A DNA stretch of 64,000 nucleotides from Streptomyces sp. DHE7-1 (GTDB lineage: Bacteria; Actinomycetota; Actinomycetes; Streptomycetales; Streptomycetaceae). Where the stretch lies: the NCBI GenBank assembly GCA_016432725.1, contig JACJDG010000003.1, positions 7,718,001 to 7,782,000 of the forward strand, in the 5' to 3' direction. Position numbers and translations under genes: made by a program. Shown here piece after piece: positions 53,231 to 62,639 of this stretch. The notes under the pieces are model-generated. The model made no database searches. It was given only the letters and a program-made list of their open reading frames with translations, and was not told where the DNA came from. Each line of letters starts with the position of its first letter. The stretch's first letter is position 1.

Positions 53231-54017
53231 CGGTCCACCCGTCCCGCCTCGATCACCAGATCGTTTCGGTAGCCCCTCACCTCGGCGGAGTACGGGCGGG
53301 TGCACGTCATTCGCGGCAACGCCGCCGTCCTCTCCGGACCGCACGCGCCCGCTGCCCCCAAGTGGTCCTTCACGAACCCCTGTTGTCCTGCAGATATGGC
53401 ACGGTCCACCACCGCTGTCGATCCCAGAACCGATGAGCAGCACCACCGGCCCTTTCGCTGAGGCTCGGCGGATTGCTCGGCCAGGCCCGACTCCCACACG
53501 CTCAGCGCCGCGTTTGCACCGATCACCTCAGGGCCAGGACTTGACGGCGGGGGAGCCGCCGAGAATTCAGAAGTCCCGCAGGACGCTCTGGCGGCGGGGC
53601 GACTCCATGACGCATGGCAGCATCGCGGCTCCGAACGCGTCCAGCGATGCCGCGCCACCCCGGGGTGGCAGAGACGCATGCTCGATACCCGTGGTGAGCG
53701 CCTCGACCCGGGCCTGCTCATGGAACACCGCCATTTCAGCGTAAGGACGAAGGGGGCTGCTGCGCTGCGTAGGTGAGTGAGTCGAGGACACATTCCGCCC
53801 TCGAGCCCGCTTCGGTTGCAGATCTACGAACGATCAAGGAGGAACAGGGGCTTCAGCGCTCAGGACAGTCCCAAAAAACGATGATTAGGGATCAAGCGGA
53901 CTCATCTTCTGCATGCAAATTGCTGGGCTGTCGGCTGCATCCACTCCCGCGGCGGTGGCGGAATACGTCCCCGTCATCCGCTTCACCCGGTACAACACGG
54001 CTCAGGAGTGAACTGCC
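53231..54017. other. Largely gene-free stretch with one possible fragment
   Basis: About 790 bp. The minus-strand frame 53567-53791 ends 'YAEMAVFHEQARVEALTTGIEHASLPPRGGAASLDAFGAAMLPCVMESPRRQSVLRDF'. It looks like the C-terminal part of a real protein, but has no start or family. The rest shows only short frames. The A/T-rich part near 53870-53930 may be the promoter of the secreted protein that follows. Confidence 0.45.
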
Positions 54018-54611
54018 ATGAAGCGCACCGTACTTGTCTCCGCCGCGTCTGCTGTCGCGGCTCTGGTGATCGCAGCGCCCACCGCCTCGGCGACGCCTCA
54101 CACCGTTCACATCAAGGGCGGCCACACCTCCGTGACGGTGGCTCCGGCGATCGCCAAGGCGCTGCTGTCCAACGGAATTGTCCCTATCGTCACCCGCCCC
54201 GGTAAGCCCAGCCTCACCACCGTCGGTGGCCGGCCCACGCTGAAGGCCACCTATCCCGTGACCGGCGGTTCGCTGACCACCAGTCCCCTCGGTGGAAAGA
54301 TCAAGCACAGCGGCGGGCTGAAGTTCACCAACGTCTTCAACGGCCGCTCTCTGGAGGTCAAGAACTTCACTGTCGACCTCACCAAGGCCAGGCTGACCGG
54401 TCTTGTCGCCGGCACCAAGACCCGCGTGCCCGTCTTCAAGCTCGACCTGTCAACCGCCCACGTCAAGCTCGGCAAGCACAAGGCCGACGCCACCAACGTC
54501 ACCCTCAAGCTCACCAAGGAAGCAGCCGGCGCCCTCAACACCACCCTCAAGACCAAGGTCTTCAGCACCGGCCTGACCGTCGGAACCGCCGACACCCGGC
54601 CCACCTTCTGA
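54018..54611 (+). CDS. Secreted protein, HtaA-like
   Basis: A 197-residue exported protein. The signal peptide is 'MKRTVLVSAASAVAALVIAA' with cleavage after 'TASA'. The mature domain is beta-rich and Thr/Lys-rich: 'GGKIKHSGGLKFTN', 'SLEVKNFTVDLTKARLTG', 'TNVTLKLTKEAAGALNTTL'. The G-x-I-x-H-S-G-G-L-x-F pattern is reminiscent of HtaA haem-binding domains, but homology is tentative. AGGAG precedes the ATG. It could be a target of the adjacent ECF sigma factor. Confidence 0.75.
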   Translation: MKRTVLVSAASAVAALVIAAPTASATPHTVHIKGGHTSVTVAPAIAKALLSNGIVPIVTRPGKPSLTTVGGRPTLKATYPVTGGSLTTSPLGGKIKHSGGLKFTNVFNGRSLEVKNFTVDLTKARLTGLVAGTKTRVPVFKLDLSTAHVKLGKHKADATNVTLKLTKEAAGALNTTLKTKVFSTGLTVGTADTRPTF

Positions 54612-54630
54612 TCCACCCCCAGCAACACCA

Positions 54631-54664
54631 GCAGGCGGTGCCTCCACCTCCCGGCACCGCCTGC
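54631..54664 (+). terminator. Hairpin terminator after the secreted protein
   Basis: A perfect 12-bp stem GCAGGCGGTGCC (54631-54642) with GGCACCGCCTGC (54653-54664) and a 10-base pyrimidine-rich loop, 20 bp after the stop. Confidence 0.8.
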
Positions 54665-54774
54665 ACCACTTCCTCAAGTCACCCATCCCCATCTGCTTCA
54701 CAGGCGCACCGGCGGCGGGACGGTCCATCCAGCCCGACCGCTCGGCGCCCTGGCGCAGACGCAACTGGTGCCTG

Positions 54775-55596
54775 TTACAGGCCCGAGCCACGAACGGCGC
54801 TCTGACGGCTGGCTCGGTAGCGGCCTGGAGTGGTGCCGATGACGTTGGTGAACGCGGCGATGAAGCTGCTGGGGTTGGCCCATCCGCAGGCGTGGGAGGT
54901 TTGGGTGATGTCGTGGCCGTCGGTGAGAAGTACGAGGGCGTGATAAATGCGTAGCTGGGTGCGCCACTCGTGGAAGGTCATGCCGAGTTCGTCGCGCAGC
55001 AGCCGGCTGAGGGTGCGAGAGCTGGCTCCTGTCGTCTTTCCGAGTTCGGTCAGCGAGGCGTTGTCCGCCGGCTTCTCGGACAGCAGCCGCGCGATGGCTT
55101 GCAATCGGTCGTCCTGTGGCTTCGGTAGGTGCAGCGGCTGCTCCTGCGTCTCCCGGAGTTCATCAATGAGGACCCGGAGGAGCCGAGAACGAGCGGCGCG
55201 GCTGTAAGTCGACCCGTCATGGCGGTATTTGTGCTGCTCGGTCAGAGCGAGCAGGACATCGCGCGCCAGGCCGGAGGCCAGGAAGACGGCCGGTCGGTCC
55301 GGTATGAGTCGAGCCAGGGATGGGGCGAGAAAGACGATCCGCATGTCGGTGTCGCCGTGGGCGCGGTGCTGGTGCGTGTATCCGGCTGGGGTCCAGGCGA
55401 TCCGGTCGGCCGGGACGATCGACGTGCCGCGGTCGGTATGAACCGCCAACACACCGGTGGCCGCGTAGACCAGGTGTCCACGTGCGTGCGACTGCACCGC
55501 GCTTGTCCCGCCGGACGGCCAGAGGTGGCGTCCGCCGGACGGCCACACGTCTGACGTTGTGGCGGTGATTCTGGGCGGTTGGCGGCTGTCGGGCAT
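54775..55596 (-). CDS. AraC family transcriptional regulator with cupin domain
   Basis: A 273-residue regulator. The N-terminal cupin-like sensor ('SHARGHLVYAATGVLAVHTDRGTSIVPADRIAWTPAGYTHQHRAHGDTDMRIVFL') is followed by a double HTH at about residues 170-265 ('ASLTELGKTTGASSRTLSRLLRDELGMTFHEWRTQLRIYHALVLLTDGHDITQTSHACGWANPSSFIAAFTNVIGTTPGRYR'). It is divergent from an alpha/beta hydrolase, the probable target. Confidence 0.92.
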   Translation of the reverse strand: MPDSRQPPRITATTSDVWPSGGRHLWPSGGTSAVQSHARGHLVYAATGVLAVHTDRGTSIVPADRIAWTPAGYTHQHRAHGDTDMRIVFLAPSLARLIPDRPAVFLASGLARDVLLALTEQHKYRHDGSTYSRAARSRLLRVLIDELRETQEQPLHLPKPQDDRLQAIARLLSEKPADNASLTELGKTTGASSRTLSRLLRDELGMTFHEWRTQLRIYHALVLLTDGHDITQTSHACGWANPSSFIAAFTNVIGTTPGRYRASRQSAVRGSGL

Positions 55597-55728
55597 CAGG
55601 TGGCAGTTTATCGGTGGTCAGCCATGCGTCGACGTGATGATCTGAAGTGGCTAGGAGCTCAACGACGCCCCGCAGGTCACTTCGCCGGCGGCGCGCCCCG
55701 ATGCGGTGGTTGGAGAGAGGAGAAGCCC

Positions 55729-56389
55729 ATGGCGACGTTCGTCCTCGTCCCCGGCGGCTGGCACGGCTCATGGTCGTTCGACGCGGTGGTTCCGCTGCTG
55801 GAGCGTGCGGGGCACACCGTCCACGCCCTGACCCTGACCGGTCTGCGGCCCGACGACGACACCGCGACGGTCGCGACCGCCAACCTTGACACCCACACAG
55901 ACGACGTTCTGCGCCTCCTCGACCGCGCTCACATCGCCGACGCGACGCTGGTCGGCCACAGCTACGGAGGCATGGTGATCACCGCCGCCGCCGATCGTGC
56001 CCGCGGCCGGGTCTCACGACTCGTGTATCTCGACGCCTACGTCCCGCGCGACGGCGAGTCGTGCTGGACGCTGACCACCGAGCGCTACCGGCAAGCTTTC
56101 ATCACCGGCGCTGCCAGCACCGGCTACGCCGTGCTTCCGCCTGTCGGTGGCGATCCCCGCCGCCGTCCCATCCGCTCGCCTCGTTCCTGCAGACGGTCCG
56201 GCTCACCGGTGCTGTCGACCTCGTGCCTCGTCGCGAGTTCATCTACTGCTCCGGATGGAAGGACCGCACCCCTTCACCGACGTCCGCACCCGACTGCAAG
56301 CGGATTCGGACTGGCAAGTGCACGAACTCCCCACCGGCCACAATGCAATGGGGGAGGCCCCGGACGCCGTCGCCGAACTACTGACCTGA
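55729..56389 (+). CDS. Alpha/beta hydrolase, EstC-like (two frameshifts)
   Basis: About 220 residues. 'MATFVLVPGGWHGSWSFDAVV' and the nucleophile elbow 'LVGHSYGGMVITAAADR' define the fold; 'VYLDAYVPRDGESCW' follows. The frame breaks near 56160 and near 56263 (one C missing). Corrected, it reads 'HPLASFLQTVRLTGAVDLVPRREFIYCSGWKD', then 'PHPFTDVRTRLQADSDWQVHELPTGHNAM', with the catalytic His in 'PTGHNAM'. GAGAGGAGAAG precedes ATG 55729. It is a paralogue in style of the WYL-linked hydrolase at 18193. Confidence 0.83.
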
Positions 56390-56627
56390 GCAGCCCGGGG
56401 CCGCCTCTGTCGTCAGGCGAAGGCGGACGGATTCCGAGGAGTGGCTCGATGCCCTCGTCGGGTACGGGCCTCTCCGTTGAAGTGATCACCGTCCGGCGGC
56501 TACCGGGCTACCGGGCTACCGATGGAACCTGACTCGGGGCGCACGCGGACGTGGACGGCGATGAGGCGACGGCGATGGCGGAAATCCTCGGACGGAAGCG
56601 CCCTCATCCACCCTTCCGGCCTTGCCG

Positions 56628-59600
56628 CTACTCGAGTGCGGCCGCCTCGGCTGCCGCCATCTCAGCCTCTTCACGGCGTCCCAGCTCGGCCAGGTGGTCC
56701 GCCTGCTTACGCAGGGCCTTCGCAAGGAGGGGGATGAACATGCCGGGCCGGTCAGCGGCCAGACGGCGCCGGATGGTGACGGCCTCCCTGACGGCCGTCT
56801 CCGCCTCCTCGTGACGGTCCAAAGCGAAAAGCCGGGACGAGAGGTTGCTCAGGGAGGTGGCGAGGTGAGGCTCGTACACGGTGGGCTGAACGACAGTCAG
56901 GCGGCGGCGGATCGCCACGGCCTCGGTGATCGCTGCGAGAGCTTCTTCACGACGATCGACCTTCCCCAGACGGACGGCCAGGTTGTTGAGGCTGAAGGCC
57001 AGCGCGGGCAGAGCGGCGTCCGGAACGCTGTCGGCGAGCCGACGGCGAGTCTCCACGGCCTCCTCCGAGGCTGCCAATGCCTCCTCGTAGCGGCCAACAG
57101 CCACCAGGCGGGTAGAAAGAACGGTCAAGTTGGTGGAAAGGGCGAACCAGTATTGCTCGGGCTGTGCGGCGACCAAGTCGCGACGTATGGCCACCGCTTC
57201 CCGCACCGCGCTCAACGCCTCCGTCGCCCGTCCATCCCGTCCCAGCCGAACCGAGAGGTTATTGAGGCTTTTTGCGAGATCATCGCGGTACCGGTCGGGT
57301 CGTTCACTGGCCAGTTCCCCGCGGATCTCCACGGCTTCCATGATGGCGGTCAGCGACTCCTCTTGTCGGCCCAATGCGGCTAGGCGCAAACTCAGGCCGT
57401 TGATACTCTCCGCGAGGTGCGCCCGGTCTTCGATCAGGGGCGACGAGCGCCGCGCGCACAGCTTGCGCCAGATGGCTACGGCCTCCCGACTGGCGTCCAG
57501 TCCCTCCTCGTATCGACGCAGCACCGCAAGTCGCTGCGAGGCGCGGTCCAAGGCACGCGCGTATGGGGCCAACTGGACAGGGCCGTCGATGTGGTTGCGG
57601 TGGTGCTGCACGAGCCGTAGCAGCAGTTGGGCCGCGACGTCAGCGAGGTGGTGGCTGTGTTGCGGCAGACGGTCGGCCAGGTTCTCCAAGAGGGCACCTG
57701 AGACGGCCGGGTCGTCGGTGACACGGCGCAGGGCCTCCACCAGCGGTCCCGGATTCTCTGTGCGGGTGGCGACCTCGAGGGCCGGGGCGGCGAGCAGGCC
57801 GGGGTGTGCGGCGCACAACGCAGACAGATCGGGGCCGAGCCGGTCGCGTAGGTCGGGCTGGGCAGCCGCCCGGGTGAGGACGGTGAGCAGGCGGGTGGCC
57901 TGGGTTGGGCCGGATCCTGGCAGCAGACTCTCCAGCAGGCGCGGATGGCGGTCCAGGTGCTGCCCGAGGAAGCGCTCGGCGAGCCGGTCGGGCTGGAGAC
58001 TGTCCCACACACGGGCATCGTCGGGCGGATACAAGGCGCGGATCCAGGCACGCACGGCGCCCGCCGGTCGCGGGGCTGGTCGGACAGGTTGGGTACCCTC
58101 GCCAAGAGCGCGTCCGCCTCGTGCCCGTCGTCGGCCCCAAGAAGGAATGCGGCGGCCAGGGCGTCGACGAGGGTGCTCATGGTGAGCTGCGGGCGGAGAT
58201 CGTGCGCCTTCGCCGAGGTCGTCCAGTATCGGCGTTCGTGACGCAGCAACCGGTCCTCGACAGTTTCGGTACCACCGGCGCCAGGGACCGGCCTGTCCAC
58301 GTAGTCGGTAGCACCCAGGTCAACGGAAGCTGTGCCGGTGGCCGCGTCGAGGAGATCGGCCAGGACAGTCATGTGCAGGGTGAGGGCGCCCGCGAAGCCG
58401 GGCGCGCCCAGCACTGGCACGGACAAATCCGCGGTCAACTCGGGCCAAGGATGATCTTGCCAACCCCGCACATGCCCCAGTTCCGCGGCGAATCCGTCCG
58501 CCGCCTCGCGGTAGGCCGCCTCCCGGTCGTCCGCTTGCGGCTCCAGCGGTTTGAGCGCGGTCACGGGAGCCCCATCGAGCAGATCCTCAGCCTCGAAGGT
58601 GTCGCCGCGCAGATCATCCCACCAGCCTTCAGCAGTCCGGGCAAGCAGGACCAGCTTGATGCGGGTATGGCCGCCGTTCCGCGCCAATACGGCCAGCAAA
58701 GCGGAGACTTGGCGGGGACGTGTCTCGGCGTAGTCGACTACCACCAGGGTGGGGACCGCGGCTGCCGCAAGCACCGCCAGGCCGTCGATGGGGGCGTCGG
58801 CACGTAGCCACAGCGTGGCCCACCTGGGCGAACCTTGCTCAAGTTCGGTTGCGAGTTGATGGGCCAGACGCGTCTTGCCCTGGCCGGCCGGGCCGTGTAC
58901 CAACCAGGCGCCGAAGCCCGGCTCGTCGCACCATGCGTGCATTCGTCTCAGCAATTCCTGCCGACCCCGAAACGGCACGACAGCCCGCCGGGCCCGCAGC
59001 ATGACGGCGGGGGACGCCAGAAGGCCCCCGTCGGGCGACTGTCGTTGGTGTCGGCCAAATGCTGCCACTCCACCGGCTCCAGCGGTTCCCGCCATACCGT
59101 GCCGCGCCGTGCTCGGCCAAGGCCGCCCGGAAGGCCGGACCGTGGTGGAGGACGTAAGCCGGCACAACGGCGAGACCAGCGTGCCCGAGTCCAGCTAGGT
59201 CGGCAGCCACTACCCGGTGAGCAGGTCACCGCTGAAGACCGCAGCCCCGGACAGACCACTCCAAGGAGACGTGCCATCGGGCGTCGGAGCGGGCACTTCC
59301 CGCAAGTTGACGACGTGCCGGTTGTCGACCCGGCCGGTTAGCGGGTTAAGGGTGCCGGTCGCCTGCCATACCTCGCGAGGACGGTCAGAACGCTGAATGA
59401 TCTCTGGCATCCCAGCAAACTCACAGGGCGTGCCGGGACGGTCGGTCACCAGTCGCCCCCAGGCAGGCGCGGCGCCGTCCGGCGGAACCCATGCCGGATC
59501 GGTGACGGACAGCAGAGCCGCATCGTCCCGGCCACCAGGAGTGCCACGCCAGGCCACACTGGCCCGGTACCTGGCTCCGTCGCCCGGCCTGAGCACCTCG

Positions 59601-59716
59601 GTCTCCGCAGCATCCGGGACGACGTGTGCCGAGGTCAGAACAAGCCGGGAACCGATCACGTACCCTGAGCCTCGCGTGCGTGCGCCCTCCACGGCCACCA
59701 CACGCTGACGGTGCAT
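56628..59716 (-). CDS. Trypsin-like protease - STAND-type ATPase - TPR protein (about four frameshifts)
   Basis: About 1,030 residues when repaired. Residues 1-175 are a trypsin-fold domain with a triad: His in 'LTSAHVVPDA', Asp in 'GGRDDAALL' and Ser in 'GLSGAAVFSGDLLTG'. After 'VEWQHLADT' and 'VVPFRGRQELLRRMHAWC' comes an AAA/STAND ATPase with P-loop 'VHGPAGQGKTRLAHQLA' (about 277) and Walker B 'TLVVVDYAETR' (about 324). Residues 720-1030 are tetratricopeptide repeats of the tandem 'SLNNLSVRLG...EEALAAITEAVAIRRRL' type. Breaks are near 59212, 59085, 59045 and 58080, each fixed by one base. It lies 69 bp behind a Trypco2 gene. Family context points to a protease-effector conflict system. Confidence 0.83.
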
Positions 59717-59785
59717 CGGGTCCTCCTTCCGGACGCTTCGGTAAGCCGCTCAGGGCAAGCTGCAAAGTCGCCCTTCGTACCCGGA

Positions 59786-60118
59786 TCAGTCCGGGATACG
59801 GTCCTCCGCATGCGCAGGAATGGTGGGCTGGTCGGCGGCACCGCTGACAAGAAGGTCACCGCCGGTCGCCTTGCGCGGGGTAAGCGTGAACGACACCCGG
59901 TGGGTGCGACCTCGGGACACGCCCGCCTCGGTCTCCGCGCCGACCGTCCAGAGCCGGAAGCCCGCCTTCGCCTTCGCGTCCGCCCGGATCTCCACCTCGA
60001 ACTCCATCTCCACGGGCCCGACCGCAAAGACCAGATCAGGGTGGCTGCTGCCCGCACCCGCGGCCTCGATCAGCTCGTCGCGCACCGCAGCGACCGCCTT
60101 CACCAAGGGAATGTCCAC
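59786..60118 (-). CDS. Trypco2 (trypsin-co-occurring domain 2) protein
   Basis: A 110-residue protein. 'VKAVAAVRDELIEAAGAG', 'LVFAVGPVEMEFEVEIRADAKAKAGFRLWTVGAETEAG' and 'THRVSFTLTPRK' are the hallmark segments of the Trypco2 domain, found almost always beside trypsin-fold conflict proteins. It starts at GTG 60118 and precedes the trypsin-ATPase-TPR gene in the same direction. It may be an adaptor or inhibitor of the protease; its activity is not established. Confidence 0.85.
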   Translation of the reverse strand: MDIPLVKAVAAVRDELIEAAGAGSSHPDLVFAVGPVEMEFEVEIRADAKAKAGFRLWTVGAETEAGVSRGRTHRVSFTLTPRKATGGDLLVSGAADQPTIPAHAEDRIPD

Positions 60119-60230
60119 GAACCCCGCCCCTCTTCGCTCCGCCCCCGTCGTCCGAAAACCACCGTAGAGCGTTCCAGTCCCTCACGCAGACGAAAGCCGA
60201 GGCATGATGCGGCAGCACGCTGCCCAAGCG

Positions 60231-60518
60231 TCACGTGACCTGTGGCAGCTCAGCATCGGGTACCTGACCGAGACTCACCAGGTGCGGGGTGAGGCGGTGC
60301 GGCCCAGTGGTTACGAACATTTCCCTCCCAGCCGTCGGGCCTTCGGCGATCTTGTCGCTGTCATGGAACTGGATGAGGTCGTACCAGTCGCCGCGGACGT
60401 TGAGGGAGCCGATCTCGGACCGGTGGCGCACCGTGCCCCGGTGACGGCCGACGGGGGTCGGGACGGGGAGCACGGCGCGCTTGAGCGCGAGGGTGACCTC
60501 GCGCTCGCAGGCGGCCAC
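60231..60518 (-). CDS. Uncertain short protein, possible SpoIIE/PP2C N-terminal remnant
   Basis: A 95-residue frame reading 'EREVTLALKRAVLPVPTPVG', 'TVRHRSEIGSLNVRGDWYDLIQFHDSDKIAEG'. This resembles the opening of SpoIIE-type phosphatase domains ('LQRSLLP...RYRPA...VGGDWYD'), but the rest of the domain is absent and 'VRGDWYD' replaces 'VGGDWYD'. It may be a remnant or a small independent gene between the NACHT and Trypco2 genes. Confidence 0.4.
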   Translation of the reverse strand: MAACEREVTLALKRAVLPVPTPVGRHRGTVRHRSEIGSLNVRGDWYDLIQFHDSDKIAEGPTAGREMFVTTGPHRLTPHLVSLGQVPDAELPQVT

Positions 60519-60548
60519 TGACTTCGTGCGGCTGCCGCACCCGGCTGA

Positions 60549-62639
60549 TCAGCGGGGCCGTGCCAGGCGTTCCTGGAGGCGGGCGTGCCGGAACTGATAC
60601 ACCGGGCCGGTCGCCCGGAGCAGGTTGCGGCGGCGGGCGTCCTCCAAGAACGCCATCAGGCACACGGGGGTGCCCTCGCGGGCGGAGAGCTGAAGGGCGG
60701 TGGCGGCGGTGGCGACGGCCGTGTTGCAGACCGGGCCGGCCATGACGGCCGTCAGCAGCCCACCCGAGAACGCGGCCAGCACGCCCAGGGGCGAGCCGAA
60801 GAACCAGGCGACCAGAGGCCCAGCCAGCAGCCCTGCCGCGACCCCGGTCAACAGGCCGAGGACGAGACGCAGTCCGAGGTGATGCCGCCACACATCCCTG
60901 GGCCCGACCGAACGGGTGTCCTGCAACGGTGGGCGGTTGTAGCGGTCCCGTACATCGTCGTACCAGGAGCCCGCACCGGCGGACAGGAACGGCACGCCCA
61001 CCACGATCTGGTGGCCGCGGCCCGTCACCAGCACCCCGGTGTACCCGAGCGGCAGAGTGGTGAGAAAGCAGAGCCACGCGGGTGGCGGGTTGTCGCCCGG
61101 CAGCATAGGGGCGCTCAGTGTCGTCGCGGTGCCGAGGACCAGCCACTCCACCACGCCCGAGGTGATCGCTCCCGGAGTGAAGATGTCCCGCCAGCCGGCA
61201 CTCTGCAACGGCTGCGGATCACTGAGTTCCGCGAAGCGGTCGCCGGCCGCCCAGCCGCCCAGAACCGCGCCCGGGACCGCGAGCAGCACGGTGGACAGAG
61301 TGGGGGACGTCAGCCACATCACGACGAAGGTGGGCACCCCGCACACCACGCTGACCAGCGCCCACATGGCGAGCCGTCTGGGTCGGACCTCAGCCCACCC
61401 CGTCATGTGCCACCACCGCAGGTCCCGTTCTCCTTCGCCGGAGAGGCGCCGCGCTACGAACCGCAGGGTCAGTTCCGCCGTCTCGGCCGACCAGCGGGGT
61501 GCCGGGGTGCCGGACCGCGGGGCGTAGGCGGCGGTGACGGCGTGGTCCAGGAGATGGTTCTCGACTTCGGTGGACGTGCCGAAGCCGGCGCTGTCGAGGA
61601 GTTCGTCCACCGGACCGTCGTCGGCGTAGATGTCCCGCACCAAGGTGATCGCCAGCGGCTTGGCGAGGGCGCGGGCCACCGCGCTGTCCGGGGCGTGGAG
61701 CAGCCTGTCGGTGAGCGCCCGCCACGCGGCGGGCGCCGGGTCGGGCAGCTGGTCGAGCAGGTAGGTGGCGGCCTCGGCCGGCTCGACGGGCTGGATCTCC
61801 AGTGCCACGGCGCTGCCCAGCCGGGCGCACCTCTTCGCGGTCAGTACGGCCTCCAGCGCCCGGGAGACCAGCACCAGCCGGCACGGAGCCTGCGCCAGCG
61901 CGGTCACCATCGCGCCCCGCAGCTTGTTGCCGTCGACCTCGTCGAGCCCGTCCAGGAACAACGCCACCCGTCCGGACTCCAGGAGTTGTCGGGCCCGCCC
62001 GCGCCCGCCCCGCCCGGCGAACAGCGTGTACTCCCGAGCCAGCCGTTGCGCCGCCCACTCCGTCGGCTTCTCCCGGGCTGGGTCCCAGCCGTCGAGCGTC
62101 AGCAGCACCGGCACCGGGACACGTGCCCGCTCCTTCGCACTGAGGTCCGGCCGGGCGCGGTGGCGCAGCGCGGCCAGCAGAAGCAGCACCGCGGTCGCCG
62201 TCTTGCCCACCGCGGGCGCACCGAGCAGAAGCAGCCGACCCGAGGCCAACCCGCCGTAAACGGCGTGCAGTTCGTCCAGCCCGCCACCGGCCCGCAGCCG
62301 CTCCTGGGTCACCGCCGCCAGGCCGGGCAGCGGTTCGAACCGGGCCCACCGGCCCTTGGCGGTCGCCGCGCCGACGGGGCCCGACAGGTCCCGGCCGGTC
62401 ACCCGCCAGCGCGGCGGCAGCGGGGGCGGCTCCAGCAGCCGCCGCAGCCCGGCCTCCTCCTGCCACTGCGTCCACACGACACGGGCCAGCTCGTCGGCTG
62501 AGGCGTCCAGCGGGGACGGGAGCTCGGATCCGTGATGGTGATGGACGTTCTGCGTGCTGCCGGCGCCGGTCTGCAGGGCGACCGGCCCGTGAAAGGCGTT
62601 GCCGCTCACCCCGTCCGGCCCGGCACCGGACCCGCTCAT
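60549..62639 (-). CDS. NACHT-type NTPase (NLR-like) with membrane C-terminus
   Basis: A 696-residue protein. The N-terminal tail has the motif 'SGNAFHGPVALQTGAGSTQNV' (residues about 11-32), repeated in the preceding gene's C-terminus. The NACHT core has Walker A 'LLGAPAVGKTATAVLLL' (about 138), Walker B 'VALFLDGLDEVDGNKLRGAM' (about 221) and sensor 'CRLVLVSRALEAV'. The C-terminal 270 residues carry five or six hydrophobic segments and end 'GPVYQFRHARLQERLARPR'. The start ATG overlaps the upstream stop (ATGA, 62636-62639). The frame is intact throughout. The likely role is an NTPase switch in a conflict or cell-suicide system. Confidence 0.88.
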   Translation of the reverse strand: MSGSGAGPDGVSGNAFHGPVALQTGAGSTQNVHHHHGSELPSPLDASADELARVVWTQWQEEAGLRRLLEPPPLPPRWRVTGRDLSGPVGAATAKGRWARFEPLPGLAAVTQERLRAGGGLDELHAVYGGLASGRLLLLGAPAVGKTATAVLLLLAALRHRARPDLSAKERARVPVPVLLTLDGWDPAREKPTEWAAQRLAREYTLFAGRGGRGRARQLLESGRVALFLDGLDEVDGNKLRGAMVTALAQAPCRLVLVSRALEAVLTAKRCARLGSAVALEIQPVEPAEAATYLLDQLPDPAPAAWRALTDRLLHAPDSAVARALAKPLAITLVRDIYADDGPVDELLDSAGFGTSTEVENHLLDHAVTAAYAPRSGTPAPRWSAETAELTLRFVARRLSGEGERDLRWWHMTGWAEVRPRRLAMWALVSVVCGVPTFVVMWLTSPTLSTVLLAVPGAVLGGWAAGDRFAELSDPQPLQSAGWRDIFTPGAITSGVVEWLVLGTATTLSAPMLPGDNPPPAWLCFLTTLPLGYTGVLVTGRGHQIVVGVPFLSAGAGSWYDDVRDRYNRPPLQDTRSVGPRDVWRHHLGLRLVLGLLTGVAAGLLAGPLVAWFFGSPLGVLAAFSGGLLTAVMAGPVCNTAVATAATALQLSAREGTPVCLMAFLEDARRRNLLRATGPVYQFRHARLQERLARPR

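Noticed and set aside
53433..53744. 103-residue plus-strand frame between the sigma factor and the secreted protein
   Set aside because: Serine/arginine-rich without family signature; the opposite strand has the more gene-like fragment.
60585..62501. 638-residue plus-strand frame opposite the NACHT gene
   Set aside because: Low-complexity Gln/Arg/Gly content and no recognisable domain; it is the antisense shadow of an intact NACHT ATPase.
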